Assembly: GCA_019454045.1 (NCBI GenBank)
Contig: SKCR01051205.1
Coordinates: 186,001-250,000, forward strand
Length of the DNA: 64,000 nt
Direction of reading: 5' to 3'
DNA from: Zanthoxylum bungeanum
Taxonomy: Eukaryota > Streptophyta > Magnoliopsida > Sapindales > Rutaceae
How positions within the stretch are numbered: the first letter of the stretch is position 1; each line of letters begins with the position of its first letter. Both the position numbers and the translations under genes were made by a program. The notes under the pieces are model-generated. The model saw only the letters and a list, made by a program, of their open reading frames with translations. It was not told the DNA's origin and made no database searches. This document shows positions 35,063 to 46,070 of this stretch, in pieces.

Positions 35063-37166
35063 TGATGAGCGGAAAATATATCAATATTTACCGCCCCTTT
35101 TACTTAATATTTTGTTTAGTTTCTCGGGTTTGATGAACGTTTTGATATGTTTTATTTTATTTTGCAGATAAAATATATCGGGACTCAATGAAATCATTTA
35201 GGACGAAATGTGGATCAAATAAGGGCAATTATTGGACTTGATATATTAATTTTGGAGATTGGAAACTTGAAAGGGCGTTTTTGACGAAGTGCAGTTTTGG
35301 AAATTCCAGTTTTGCGCATCTGTCGTATTTTGGGCATAACTGTTTACTCAGATATCGGATTGAGCTGATTCAAGTTCCAGATTAAAGAAGACTCAAAGAT
35401 CTACAACTTTGAAAGAGAACATATTTTCAAATTCTGATGATTTCATGACCGAAATTGATGAACCATCCAGAAGTGTGTGGAGTGTAATTATTAAAAGTCA
35501 TTATCAATCATTTTCAAAGCAAAATATTAATTAATAAATAATTAATAAAAATTATCAAATCACCACCACCAACAAGATAAGAAATTAGTGGAGCAATTAT
35601 GGATTTGGTGGAGTAATTAGTGGAGAAATTAATAATGGATTTGGTGGAGAAATTGATTGATGATTTGATGGTGGCAAAATTTTGCCTATAAATACCAAGC
35701 CATTTCATTTGTAAAATATATACTTTCTTTTCTTCTTTGAAATCCTTAATGAAAAAATAAAAAGATTGTATCTAGTTTGTTTATTTTTAGTTTTCAGTAA
35801 TTAATTTTCAATTTCGCACTTTCTTTTCTTTACTTTTCAGTTTTACTTTCCGTAATTTACTTTTACGCATAACACTTTCCTTTCTTTACTTTTTCAGTTT
35901 TTATTTTTCAACCATGAGGAGGTAACTTCCCTCTGCCGAGGTGAAAGGTAATTCTTTTACTGTTACTATCTTAGATTAATCTCCCTTAGACACAACATAT
36001 TCACTATTCTAAAATTTGACTTAAAAAGGAATACCGCTATATTGGTCGGTGGGCTATTTAATTTAAACTGTTAAACCTGACTAAGCAAGGATACCGCCAG
36101 ATTGGTCGGTTGGTAATTTAATTTTGGTTCCGCCTTTATGGCTGGTTATTTCTTTATCGCCTACATGGCAGGTTCATGGACAAATTTTACCGCCTTTATG
36201 GCTGGTCGGACTTAACTTGACTTAATCAGGGTACCGCCTATATGGTCGGTTGGTTTTAATCTCACAAGTGATTATGTTATACTAAGGGAGATATCTAAGT
36301 TAGTAATTAGTAAAAGTAATTCCTTTTATCTTGGCAGTTTATTTTCATTTACTTTCCCGCTTTTACTTTCTCGCAGTTACTTTTTAGCATTTTTATTTTA
36401 TGTCTTTTAAGTTTTCATTAGCCATAGCTATGTATTGTAACTAAGTTAGTATCTAGGGTTGTGATGAATTTCAATATAACCGGTTTATAAGGGGTTAGAT
36501 TATAGGTTGGGTAATTTAAAGATTTATTTATTGAGTCTTAATCTTAATGCTTTTTATTAACTGGCCATTAATAAAATTGATTAGGTAAACTTAAAATGAA
36601 CTAGACATAGGGATTTTAAGTTTAAGACCTTAGACTCAATAACCCACGATCTTCCTTGAGGATAGATAACCCTTTTAATAGATTTCCTTACAGGATAGGA
36701 ATATACCTGTCGGGCGGGGGTAGCCATAATTGGAACTTAATCTTAATGAATCTAGGTAATTTGGTTGACATAGACATATGGTTCAATTGGATTATACTAG
36801 GTATTTGAAATTGACCATCGGAAGAGGCTTTTACATAAATTAGTGTTCCAGGTTAATAAATCAATATTACCCAACTTTAAGATAACCACTTCATCTTCTA
36901 AATAATATTGGAATTAATCACAACCCTGGATAGTTTTTATAAATTTGGATTTTTCTCAACCTACTTTTAAGCAATTTTATGTACTTGTTTTAAATTTAGA
37001 ATCATCGTCATTTCAAATCAATCAATCAAACAACCTGTTAGATACTGGTAATCAGTTGGCCCCATAAATTAATAACAAAAAGGTTTTAAGTCCTCGTGGG
37101 ATCGATACTTTTTATACTACTTGAACGATACGTGCGCTTGCGTTATACGTGTGTGATTACGCCTCA
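35063..37166 (+). mobile_element. 3' LTR of E-plus
   Basis: About 2,104 bases, beginning TGATGAGCGG and ending ACGCCTCA, where the 5' LTR ends ACGCCGGTCA. All features of the 5' LTR recur: the TATA box (35687-35694), the pyrimidine-CAG units, the hairpin array and the end region. Confidence 0.9.
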
Positions 37167-37378
37167 GGTCTGCTCTTCCAATCCAGCAAATAAGATTAAC
37201 AGGAATCAATACTCACCTGCTAATCGGACCCGTGCTTCGATTACCCAACGAATGTCATTAGGAATATCATGGATCATCAGTAGTCTCTCCGTTCCAACCG
37301 AGCTTTGTAGACTTTCATCAGAGAGTTTTGAGGGAGAGAAGAATTGCTTGTGAAAGTTTTTGAGAATTTCTTTCTTCA
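37167..37378 (-). pseudogene. Extra ORF of E-minus, N-terminal part
   Basis: Reading from an ATG at 37378 gives a start like the E-plus ORF (FHKQF, then IRWVIEARVRLAGEY). The piece is cut at 37166 by the E-plus insertion and the frame is disturbed near 37206. The C-terminal half lies at 24308-24637. Confidence 0.7.
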
Positions 37379-37515
37379 TCCTGAAATGTCTTAATCTGCA
37401 AAAACTAACACACAAAATTAAATCACACTAAATCACAATATATACACAAATTGCATGGGTTTGCCTCCGCTAGCGCTAAGTTTAAAGTCGTCAGCTAGAC
37501 GTGGCTTCTCGAACG

Positions 37516-38109
37516 TTAGGCTGGATCTGAAAGTGTGACATTTTCTTTTTGTCGCTCAAATGATTCTCTCCAGTATTGCTTGACACGCTTGTTTTTAACC
37601 TTGAATGTTTTGTTAGTGTCAGGATCATGTATCTCAGCGGCTCTGTCTGGTAAAACCTTAGTTATCACAAATGGACCTGACCATCGTGATTTTGGCTTCC
37701 ATGGGAAGAATTTCACCCTTGATTTGTTTAACAGTACTTTATGCCCTGGTTCTAGTTGTATGCGTACTAACTTCTCATCATGTCTCTTCTTGGCCTTTTC
37801 TTTGTACAATTTGGCATTCTCAAAAGGTTGATTGTGAAATTCCTCCAATTCTTTAAGCTGGTGGAACTTTTTCTCTTCTGTTGCTTGTAGTGCAAGAATT
37901 GGCTTTTTCAGTGCAAAAGACGCTTTATCTTCAGGCTCCACAGGCAATTGACATATTTTAAGTTTGTCAATAGAACTTTGCATTGCATTGGAGTTCTGAA
38001 TGGTACTGTGTATCACATCAAGTCTGAAACATTCCTCCTTTTTTTCATCTTCTGGGAAATTCATGGCCTTGAAAACATTGAATGTTACTTCTTGGTCTTG
38101 TACCCTCAT
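37516..38109 (-). CDS. Protease end fused in frame to integrase C-terminus (pol core deleted)
   Basis: This 197-residue open frame begins with MRVQDQEVTFNVFKAMNF, which in E-plus follows the protease near 28930. About residue 50 it passes directly into LPVEPEDKASFALKK, equivalent to 31700 in E-plus near the integrase end, and finishes with GPFVITKVLP and the same terminal LSDPA. About 2.6 kb encoding reverse transcriptase, RNase H and the integrase catalytic core is missing, yet the frame is kept across the join. Whether the product does anything is unknown. The in-frame join may be chance or may mark a non-autonomous lineage that keeps one long Gag-derived protein. Confidence 0.8.
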   Translation of the reverse strand: MRVQDQEVTFNVFKAMNFPEDEKKEECFRLDVIHSTIQNSNAMQSSIDKLKICQLPVEPEDKASFALKKPILALQATEEKKFHQLKELEEFHNQPFENAKLYKEKAKKRHDEKLVRIQLEPGHKVLLNKSRVKFFPWKPKSRWSGPFVITKVLPDRAAEIHDPDTNKTFKVKNKRVKQYWRESFERQKENVTLSDPA

Positions 38110-38131
38110 GGTTAATTCTCATTTTTGTACA

Positions 38132-40059
38132 TCAATAATGGTTCGACATGTAGCCAAGAACGGTCTCCCCAATGATGATTGGCACGTCTGCGTCTTCCTC
38201 CATATCAAGGACAATAAAATCTGCTGGGAAAATGAATTTGTCAACCTTGACCAGCACATCCTCAACTACGCCTCTTGGAAATACGAGCGTTCTATCAGCA
38301 AGTTGTAGAGAGACTGAAGTTGGCATTGTTTCTCAATCTGCAGTTTCCTGAAAATAGAAAAAAGCATCAAGTTAACACTTGCACCTAAATCACATAAAGC
38401 CTTACCAAAGTTATGTTCTCCTATGCTGCATGGAATGGTGAAACTGCCAGGATCTTTCAACTTTGGGGGAAGCTTCGTTTGAATGATAGCACTGCATTCT
38501 TCTGATAATGCTGTTGTCTCGTAATCTCCCAATCTCCGTTTTAGTGAAAGAATGTCTTTCATGAATTTGACATAGCTGGGCATTTGTTCCAAGGTTTCTG
38601 CAAATGGAATGTTGATGTGCATCTTTTTGAACACCTCCAGAAAATGAGCAAACTTCTTGTCCAGTTTGTTTTTCTGAAGACGCCAAGGAAAATGTGGAGG
38701 TGGAGTGATATGTTCTTTTTCCTTTGCTTCTTTTTCGTCCATCTGTTGCTTTGTTTCTTTTGGAACTTCCTCAGTAATTGTTTTGGCTCCAACATCTTTG
38801 TTGATTTCAGTACCACTTTTTAACATGATGGCATGACACTGCTCCTTCCCTCGGTTCCTTGGATTGGGTTCTGTGTTGCTGGGAAGATTACCTGGCGGTC
38901 TGTAACTCTGAGCATTGGCCAGTTGTCCAATTTGATTCTCCAGTGATTTGATAGAAGCTGATTGGTTCTGAAACATAGCATCATACTATTTTAACTGAGC
39001 CAACACTTCTGCTATTCCTGGTTCATTTGCATGCTCATGGCCTTTGTTCTGTTGCTGGAATCCAGGCGGTGGATAGTTCTGCTGTTGGAATCCAGGTGGT
39101 GGATTGTTCTTTTGCCCTGAATTGTTGCCCCATGAAAAATTGGGATGATTCCTCCACCCTGGGTTGTAGGTGTTTGAATATGGATTGTTCCCATGTCTAT
39201 TGAAATTGTTGACATAATTCACCGTCTCTTCAAGTTGGTTCGGCTCTGGTGCTCATTCATATGGTGAACTTGTGGATCCAGTGGTAAGAGTCTCCATAAA
39301 TTTGCATATCTGATCCAGCTTGGCGTTGACTGCTGTATTGGCTCACTTTCATAAATTCCTGCAATTCTTTGGATCATGCTCTTTTCTAGTTGGCCAAAGG
39401 AATTATTGTTGTCCATTTCTTCAATTAGGTCTCAGGCTTGATCTTCTCCTTTTGCCATTAAAGCTCCTCCAGCAGCAGCATCGATTGTGGTTCTCATCAG
39501 TCCAGAAAGTCCATTATAGAAAGTTTGGACTTGAAGCCATTTTGGAATCTCATGGTGAGGACATTTCCGGAGCAAATCTTTGTACATTTCCCAAGCTTCG
39601 TAGAGAGTTTCCGAGTCTTGTTGCACAAAGGATGTGATGTCATTCCTCAGCTTTCCAGTTCTGGCTGGTGGAAAGTACTTTGCAAGAAATTTGGTGGCTA
39701 AAGTGTTCCAAGTTGTGATGGAACCTGCTGGTAGTGAATGTAGCCAAGCTTTAGCTCTTTCTTTCAAGGAGTATGGAAAAACACACAGTCTCATTGCTTC
39801 TTCAGCTCATCGGTTATAATTGAAAGTGCCGCAAACTTTCAGGAAGTTGATGATGTGGGTATTAGGATCTTCAGTTGCTTTCCCCCCAAACTGCACCGAC
39901 TGCTGAATCATATGAATGCATGTTTTGATGTCACACGCATTTGCTGGTAAAGGAGGAAGTACAATACAGAAAATGAAGCCGTCGACCACCAGAATGGTTC
40001 TGTCTCGAATGGGTATTAGTAGTGCAACTTCCAAAGGTTCAGGTTCGTCTCATGTAGTT
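38132..40059 (-). pseudogene. gag and protease of E-minus
   Basis: Minus-strand pieces match E-plus gag in order: EVALLIPIRDRT, VCGTFNYNR, AKAWLHSLPAGSITTWN, QTFYNGLSGLMRTTIDAAAGG, the NPGWRNHPNFSW linker and the protease motif CDLGASVNLM (38371-38400). It is broken by in-frame stops near 39805 and 39430, frame changes near 39356 and 38330, and others. These breaks differ from those in E-plus, so they arose separately. With a repaired history this element would have supplied Gag but no reverse transcriptase. Confidence 0.8.
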
Positions 40060-40162
40060 TCTGAGAACCTGAAACACAAGAAAACAAAAACTATAAGTAA
40101 AAAAGAAATTAGATACAAGTAAAGGTATATAACCTCAAAATTAATAGTGAAAGATAAATAAG

Positions 40163-40180
40163 TCCCCGGCAACGGCGCCA
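40163..40180 (-). other. tRNA-Asp primer-binding site of E-minus
   Basis: The minus strand reads TGGCGCCGTTGCCGGGGA, identical to the E-plus site, six bases inside the LTR end at 40187. Confidence 0.85.
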
Positions 40181-40186
40181 AAAACT

Positions 40187-41267
40187 TGACCGGTGCGTAA
40201 TCACACGATTATAACGCAAGCACACGTATCGTTCAAGTAGTATAAAAAGTATTGATCCCACGAGGACTTAAAACCTTTTATTATAAATTTATGAAGTTAA
40301 ATATTTACAAGTATCTAATGGATTGATTGTTTGATTGGGTGGTGACTTTAAAATTAAAACAAGTAAATAAAATTGCTGAAAGTAGATTGAGAAAATTCAA
40401 ATTTATAAAACTATCTAGGGTTGTGAATCCTTCCAATATCTTTTTAAAAAATGAAGTGGTTATTTTACATTTGTGTAATATATTGGTTTATTAACCTGGA
40501 ACACGAAATTATGTAAAAGCCCTTCCGATGGTCAAATACAAATACCCAGTATAACCCAATTAATCATATTCCTATGTTAACCAAGTTATCTGAATTTATT
40601 AAGATTAAGTTCCAATTATGGCTACCCCCGCCCGACAGGTATATTCCTTTCCTGTAAGGAAATCTATTAAAGGTGATCGTGGGCTATTAAGTCTAAGGTC
40701 TTAAACCTAAAATCATTTTTCCAAGTTCATTTTAAGTTTACCAATTCAATTTTATTAATGGCCAGTTAATAAAAAATATTATGATTAAGGCTCAATAAAT
40801 AAACCTTTATATTACCCAAACTGTAATTTAACCCCTTATAAACCGGTGATATTGGATTTCAACACAACCCCAGATAACTGGCTTAGTTACGACACATATT
40901 TACGGGTAGTAAAAACTTAAATAAAATAAAAGACATAAAGTAAAATACTGAAAATTAAATGCTGAAAAGTAAATGCTGAAAGTAAATTACTGAAAAGTAA
41001 ATGCTGAAAGTAAATTGCTGAAAAGTAAATGCTGAAAGTAAATTGCTGAAAAGTAAATGCTGAAAGTAAATTACTGAAAAGTAAATAAAGTAAAAGTACA
41101 ATAAAAGAAAATGCTGAGCTAAAAGGATCCACTTTTATTACTTCTATTTTAGATATCTCACTTAATATAATATATTAATTTTGCATGATAATTACCAACC
41201 AGCCATATAAGCGGTATCCAGATTAAGTCAAATTAATAATTAATTACCAACCGACCAATCAGGCGGT
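40187..41267 (-). mobile_element. 5' LTR of E-minus, inner part
   Basis: The inner end reads ACGCACCGGTCA on the minus strand. It matches the 3' LTR at 21037 onward, including the pyrimidine-CAG array (40945-41095). It is interrupted at the sequence GCGGT (41263-41267) by the solo LTR that follows. Confidence 0.8.
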
Positions 41268-44200
41268 TGACCGGCGTAAACACACATGTATAACGCAAGT
41301 GCACGTATCGTTCAAGTAGTATAAAAATATCGATCCCACAAGGACTTAATTCCTACTGTTGTTATTAATTGTTGAATCTATTTATTTACATATATCTAAT
41401 TATAGGAAGAAGTGAATGATTGCTTGATTGATTTGGTTGATTGTAGATTTGCTAAATAATAAATAAATAAAAAGACAAAAGAAAATACTAAGGAAAATAA
41501 AAAAAAACACAAAGATCTAGGGTTGTGGATCATTCTAATATCTTTTAAAAGATGAAGTGATTATTTTATGTTTGTGTAATAAATCAGTTTACTAACCTGG
41601 AACACGAAATTATATAAAAGCCTATGTCGATGGTCAGACGCAAATACCCAGTTTAACCCAATTGAACCATATGTCTATGTCAACCAAACTATCTGGATTC
41701 ATTAAGTTTAAGTTCCAATTATGGCTACCCCCGCCCGACAGGTACATGTCTATCCTGTAAGGAAATCTATTAAAGGATTATCTATCCTCAAGGAAGATCG
41801 TGGGCTATTAAGTCTAAGGCTGAAACCTAAAATCCCTATGTCTAGTTCATTTTAGATTTGCCACATCAATCTTATTGGTGATCAGACAACAAGAAGCATT
41901 AAGCGTAAGACTTAATAAGTAAACCTTTAAATTACCCAAACTATAAAATAACCCATTATAAAACGGTGATATTAGAATTCATCACAACCCTGGATAACTA
42001 ACTTAGTTACGACACATAACTAGGGCTAGTAAAAACTTAAATAAAATAAAAGACATAAAGTAAAATGCTGAAAAGTAAAATGTTGAAAAGTAAAATGCTG
42101 AAAAGTAAAATGCTGAAAAGTAAATGACGGAAAGTAAATACTAAAAAGTAAATGCTGAAAGTAAATGCTGAAAGTAAATTGCTGAAAAGTAAATTGCTGA
42201 AAAGTAAATGCTGAAAGTAAATTGCTGAAAAGTAAATGCTGAAAGTAAATTGCTGAAAAGTAAATGCTGAAAGTAAATTACTGAAAAGTAAATAAAGTAA
42301 AAGTACAATAAAAGAAAATGCTGAGGTAAAAGGATCCACTTTTATTACTTCTATTTTAGATATCTCACTTAATATAATATATTAATTTTGCATGATAATT
42401 ACCAACCAGCCATATAAGCGGTATCCAAATTAAGTCAAATTAATAATTAATTACCAACCGACCAATCAGGCGGTTGACCGGCGTAAACACACATGTATAA
42501 CGCAAGTGCACGTATCGTTCAAGTAGTATAAAAATATCGATCCCACAAGGACTTAATTCCTACTGTTGTTATTAATTGTTGATCTATTTATTTACATATA
42601 TCTAATTATAGGAAGAAGTGAATGATTGCTTGATTGATTTGGTTGATTGTAGATTTGCTAAATAATAAATAAATAAAAAGACAAAAGAAAATACTAAGGA
42701 AAATAAAAAAAAACACAAAGATCTAGGGTTGTGGATCATTCTAATATCTTTTAAAAGATGAAGTGATTATTTTATGTTTGTGTAATAAATCAGTTTACTA
42801 ACCTGGAACACGAAATTATATAAAAGCCTATGTCGATGGTCAGACGCAAATACCCAGTTTAACCCAATTGAACCATATGTCTATGTCAACCAAACTATCT
42901 GGATTCATTAAGTTTAAGTTCCAATTATGGCTACCCCCGCCCGACAGGTACATGTCTATCCTGTAAGGAAATCTATTAAAGGATTATCTATCCTCAAGGA
43001 AGATCGTGGGCTATTAAGTCTAAGGCTGAAACCTAAAATCCCTATGTCTAGTTCATTTTAGATTTGCCACATCAATCTTATTGGTGATCAGACAACAAGA
43101 AGCATTAAGCGTAAGACTTAATAAGTAAACCTTTAAATTACCCAAACTATAAAATAACCCATTATAAAACGGTGATATTAGAATTCATCACAACCCTGGA
43201 TAACTAACTTAGTTACGACACATAACTAGGGCTAGTAAAAACTTAAATAAAATAAAAGACATAAAGTAAAATGCTGAAAAGTAAAATGTTGAAAAGTAAA
43301 ATGCTGAAAAGTAAAATGCTGAAAAGTAAATGACGGAAAGTAAATACTAAAAAGTAAATGCTGAAAGTAAATTGCTGAAAGTAAATTGCTGAAAAGTAAA
43401 TGCTGAAAGTAAATTGCTGAAAGTAAATAAAGTAAAAGTACAATAAAATAAAATGCTGAGGTAAAATGATCCACTTTTATTACTTCTATTTTAGATATCT
43501 CTCTTAATATAATATATTAACTTTGCATGATAATTACCAACCAGCCATATAGGCGGTATCCAGATTAAGTCAAATTAATAATTAATTACCAACCGACCAA
43601 TCAGGCGGTATCCAGTTTAGTCAGGTTAAAACCAATTTAAATAATTACCAACCGACCAATATGGCGGTATCCTCGTTAAGTCAGGTTTTAACTAGTTTAT
43701 ATATTATAATTAAGGGAGATTAATCTAAATATTAGTAATAAAAGTTTTACATTTTACCCAGCAAAGGGGAGTTACCTCCTCATTACTGAAAAGTAAAAAA
43801 AAAAAAACTGAAAATTAAAGAAAGAAAAGTATTGTACGTAAAAGTAAATTGTGGAAAGTAAAAACTGAAAAGTAAAGAAAAGAAAGTGCGAAAGCGGAAA
43901 TTAATTACTAAAAGCTATAAATAAACAAACAAGATACAATTTTCTTAGTATTCTTAAGGAATTCCTTAGAAGAAAGTATGAATTTTACAAATGAAATGGC
44001 TTGGTATTTATAGGCAAAATTTTGCCTCAATCAAATCATTCAAAAAATCCATTATTAATTGCTCCACTAATTGCTTATCATGTTTGGTGGTGATTTGATA
44101 TTTTTATTATTTATTTATTTATTTATTTTTTGCTTTGAAAATGATTGAAAATGACTTTAATAATTACACACAACACACTTCTGGATGGTTCATCAATTTC

Positions 44201-44587
44201 GGTCATGAAATATTCATAATTCGAAATTATTTTGTCTTTATAAGTTGTAGATCTTTGAGTCTTCTTTAATCTGGAACTTGAATCAGCTCAATCCGATATC
44301 GGAGTAAAAAGTTATGCCCAAAATACGATAGATGCGTAAAACTGGAATTTCCAAAACTGCACTTCGTTAAAACGCCCTTTCAAGTTTCCAATCTCCAAAA
44401 TTAATATGTCAAGTCCAATTTTTGCCCTTATTTGACCCACATTTCGTCCTAAATGATTTCATTGTGTCCAATATTATTTTATCTTTAAAATAAACTAAAA
44501 CACATCAAAACGTTCATCAAATCCGAGAAACTAAACAAAATATTAAGTAAAAGGGGCGGTAAATATTGATATATTTTCCGCTCATCA
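41268..44587 (-). mobile_element. Solo LTR inserted in the E-minus LTR, with a 1.2-kb tandem duplication
   Basis: It is flanked by GCGGT on both sides (41263-41267 and 44588-44592), the target duplication. It ends TGATGAGCGG-type at 44587 and ACGCCGGTCA-type at 41268. Positions 41268-42474 and 42475 to about 43610 are near-identical head-to-tail copies, and only the second continues to the full LTR. No internal region is present. LTR length without the duplication is 2,113 bases. Confidence 0.85.
42057..42300 (-). repeat. Pyrimidine-CAG minisatellite in Athila LTRs
   Basis: On the LTR sense strand the unit is TTTACTTTTCAGCA with shorter TTTACTTTCAG variants, repeated many times. Related arrays lie at 21796-21960, 40945-41095 and 43263-43440, with different lengths. 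Apparent ORFs across these arrays are products of the repeat. Confidence 0.8.
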
Positions 44588-45243
44588 GCGGTATCCAGTT
44601 TAGTCAGGTTAAAACCAATTTAAATAATTACCAACCGACCAATATGGCAGTATCCTCGTTAAGTCTGGTTTTAACTAGTTTATATATTATAATTAAGAGA
44701 GATTAATCTAAATATTAGTAATAAAAGTTTTACCTTTTACCCAGCAAAGAGGAGTTACCTCCTCATTACTGAAAAGTAAAAAATGAAAATTAAAGAAAGA
44801 AAAGTAATGTGCGTAAAGTAAATTGCGGAAAGTAAAAACTGAAAAGTAAAGAAAAGAAAGTGCGAAAGCGGAAATTAATTACTGAAAGCTGTAAATAAAC
44901 AAACAAGATACAATCTTCTCAGTATTCTTAAGGAATTCCTTAGAAGAAAGTATGAATTTACAAATGAAATGGCTTGGTATTTATAGGCAAAATTTTACCT
45001 CCATCAAATCATCCACCAAATCCATTATTAATTGCTCCACTAATTGCTCCACCAAATCCATTATTAATTGCTCCACTAATTGCTTATCATGTTTGGTGGT
45101 GATTTGATAATTTTTATTATTTATTTATTAATTTATTTTTTTGTCTTTGAAAATGATTGAAAATGACTTTAATAATTACACACAACACACTTCTGGATGG
45201 TTCATCAATTTCGGGCATGAAATATTCAGAATTCGAAATTATT
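44588..45243 (-). mobile_element. 5' LTR of E-minus, outer part, truncated
   Basis: It resumes with GCGGTATCCAGTTTAGTCAGG, the sequence expected after 41267, and runs through the TATA region (about 44975) to about 45243, where the match to other LTRs stops short of the TGATGAGC end. Confidence 0.75.
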
Positions 45244-46070
45244 TTTTTGTGTTGGCCATTGCAAGAAAGCATTAGATGCTTAATGACAAGGTTAGTTGGC
45301 TTGTGTAAAATAATATAATTTCTACCATTTCTCTCATTTCCTAAGGTTAACACTTTGCATACACAATTGTTGTGAGAAAGATTAGAGAGAAAATAGAGAG
45401 AGTTCAAACATTCACAAGTGTTGTGCGAGTGTTTGAAATTCCAAAGATCCAAACACCATTGTGACATAATAAATCTCTAAATAGTTTAGAGGTTTAATCT
45501 TTGGGAGTGAAGCCCACACTTCGGTTTGTTGGTTTCGAGTCATAGTTCGTAAGATCGAATGGTTGATCCAATTATTGGACACCAAATGATTGATCTTGGA
45601 TACTACAACAAATGGAGAAAGCAAAGAAAATTTTGAAGATCCATATCATACCCAGTGCCACCACAAGCAACTTCCGTCGTGCTAAGGAAAGTCGTTTCCT
45701 ACAATTGGCATCGAGATCTTAAGGTTGAAAAGTTTTCTTCACCCTTCTCATTTTAGTTTTATCAATTTATATGAGATATAGATTATTAAAATGCATGTTG
45801 TGATGAGTAAACACATTTTGATTCATGATATGAATAATTTTAATGTTCATGTGATGAATGTTTAATTTTGTTCATGTGATGAATGTATTGCGTTGATCGT
45901 TAATTTTTCCGGCTCTTGGTTTTAGCATTGGAAATGTAATACCATAAGGCCATTTTCTTTCAAGTGTTGTAAGTTTAGACCATAAGGTCATTTTCTTTCA
46001 AGTGATGTAAGTTCATTTCCTTTGTAATAAGTTCATTATGTAACTGTATTTGTAACTTGGAGGAGCCGAT
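45244..46070 (+). mobile_element. Copia-type element Y, right part of LTR and leader
   Basis: The LTR end TCCTACA at 45703 is followed by ATTGGCATCGAGATC, a weak match to the initiator-tRNA primer site, and by AT-rich leader to 46070. The phrase AAGAAAGCATTAGATGCTTAAT at 45265 resembles one at 20970 in the left part, so the two halves may belong to one LTR with an internal repeat or to two related LTRs. Confidence 0.5.

Larger units (their letters stand above)
24638..37166 (+). mobile_element. E-plus: nearly complete Athila-like Ty3/gypsy element carrying LOG
   Basis: The order is LTR (24638-26737), tRNA-Asp primer site (26744-26761), gag, protease, reverse transcriptase, RNase H, integrase (to 32133), extra ORF (32251-32811), LOG (33076-33635), long 3' non-coding region, polypurine tract (35048-35062) and LTR (35063-37166). 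It is inserted into the extra ORF of E-minus: sequence left of 24638 and right of 37166 forms one gene when E-plus is removed. The flanks GTGCT and, a few bases beyond the right LTR end, CTGCT may be a target duplication with one change. The protein families and the primer site place it in the Athila/Tat branch, most like Athila. Confidence 0.85.
21037..45243 (-). mobile_element. E-minus: Athila-like Ty3/gypsy element, interrupted and pol-deleted
   Basis: Reading right to left, the element has a 5' LTR (44588-45243 plus 40187-41267, split by a solo LTR), a primer site at 40163-40180, gag and protease (40059 to about 38130), an integrase tail fused in frame to the protease region (37516-38109), an extra ORF (37378-37167 and 24637-24308, split by E-plus), LOG (24059-23466) and a 3' LTR ending at 21037. 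The reverse transcriptase, RNase H and integrase core are missing. It could not move without help from a full element. Confidence 0.8.

Noticed and set aside
45707..45722. Strong initiator-tRNA primer site for element Y
   Set aside because: It matches the usual primer site only partly, so it is mentioned within the element but not called as a separate site.
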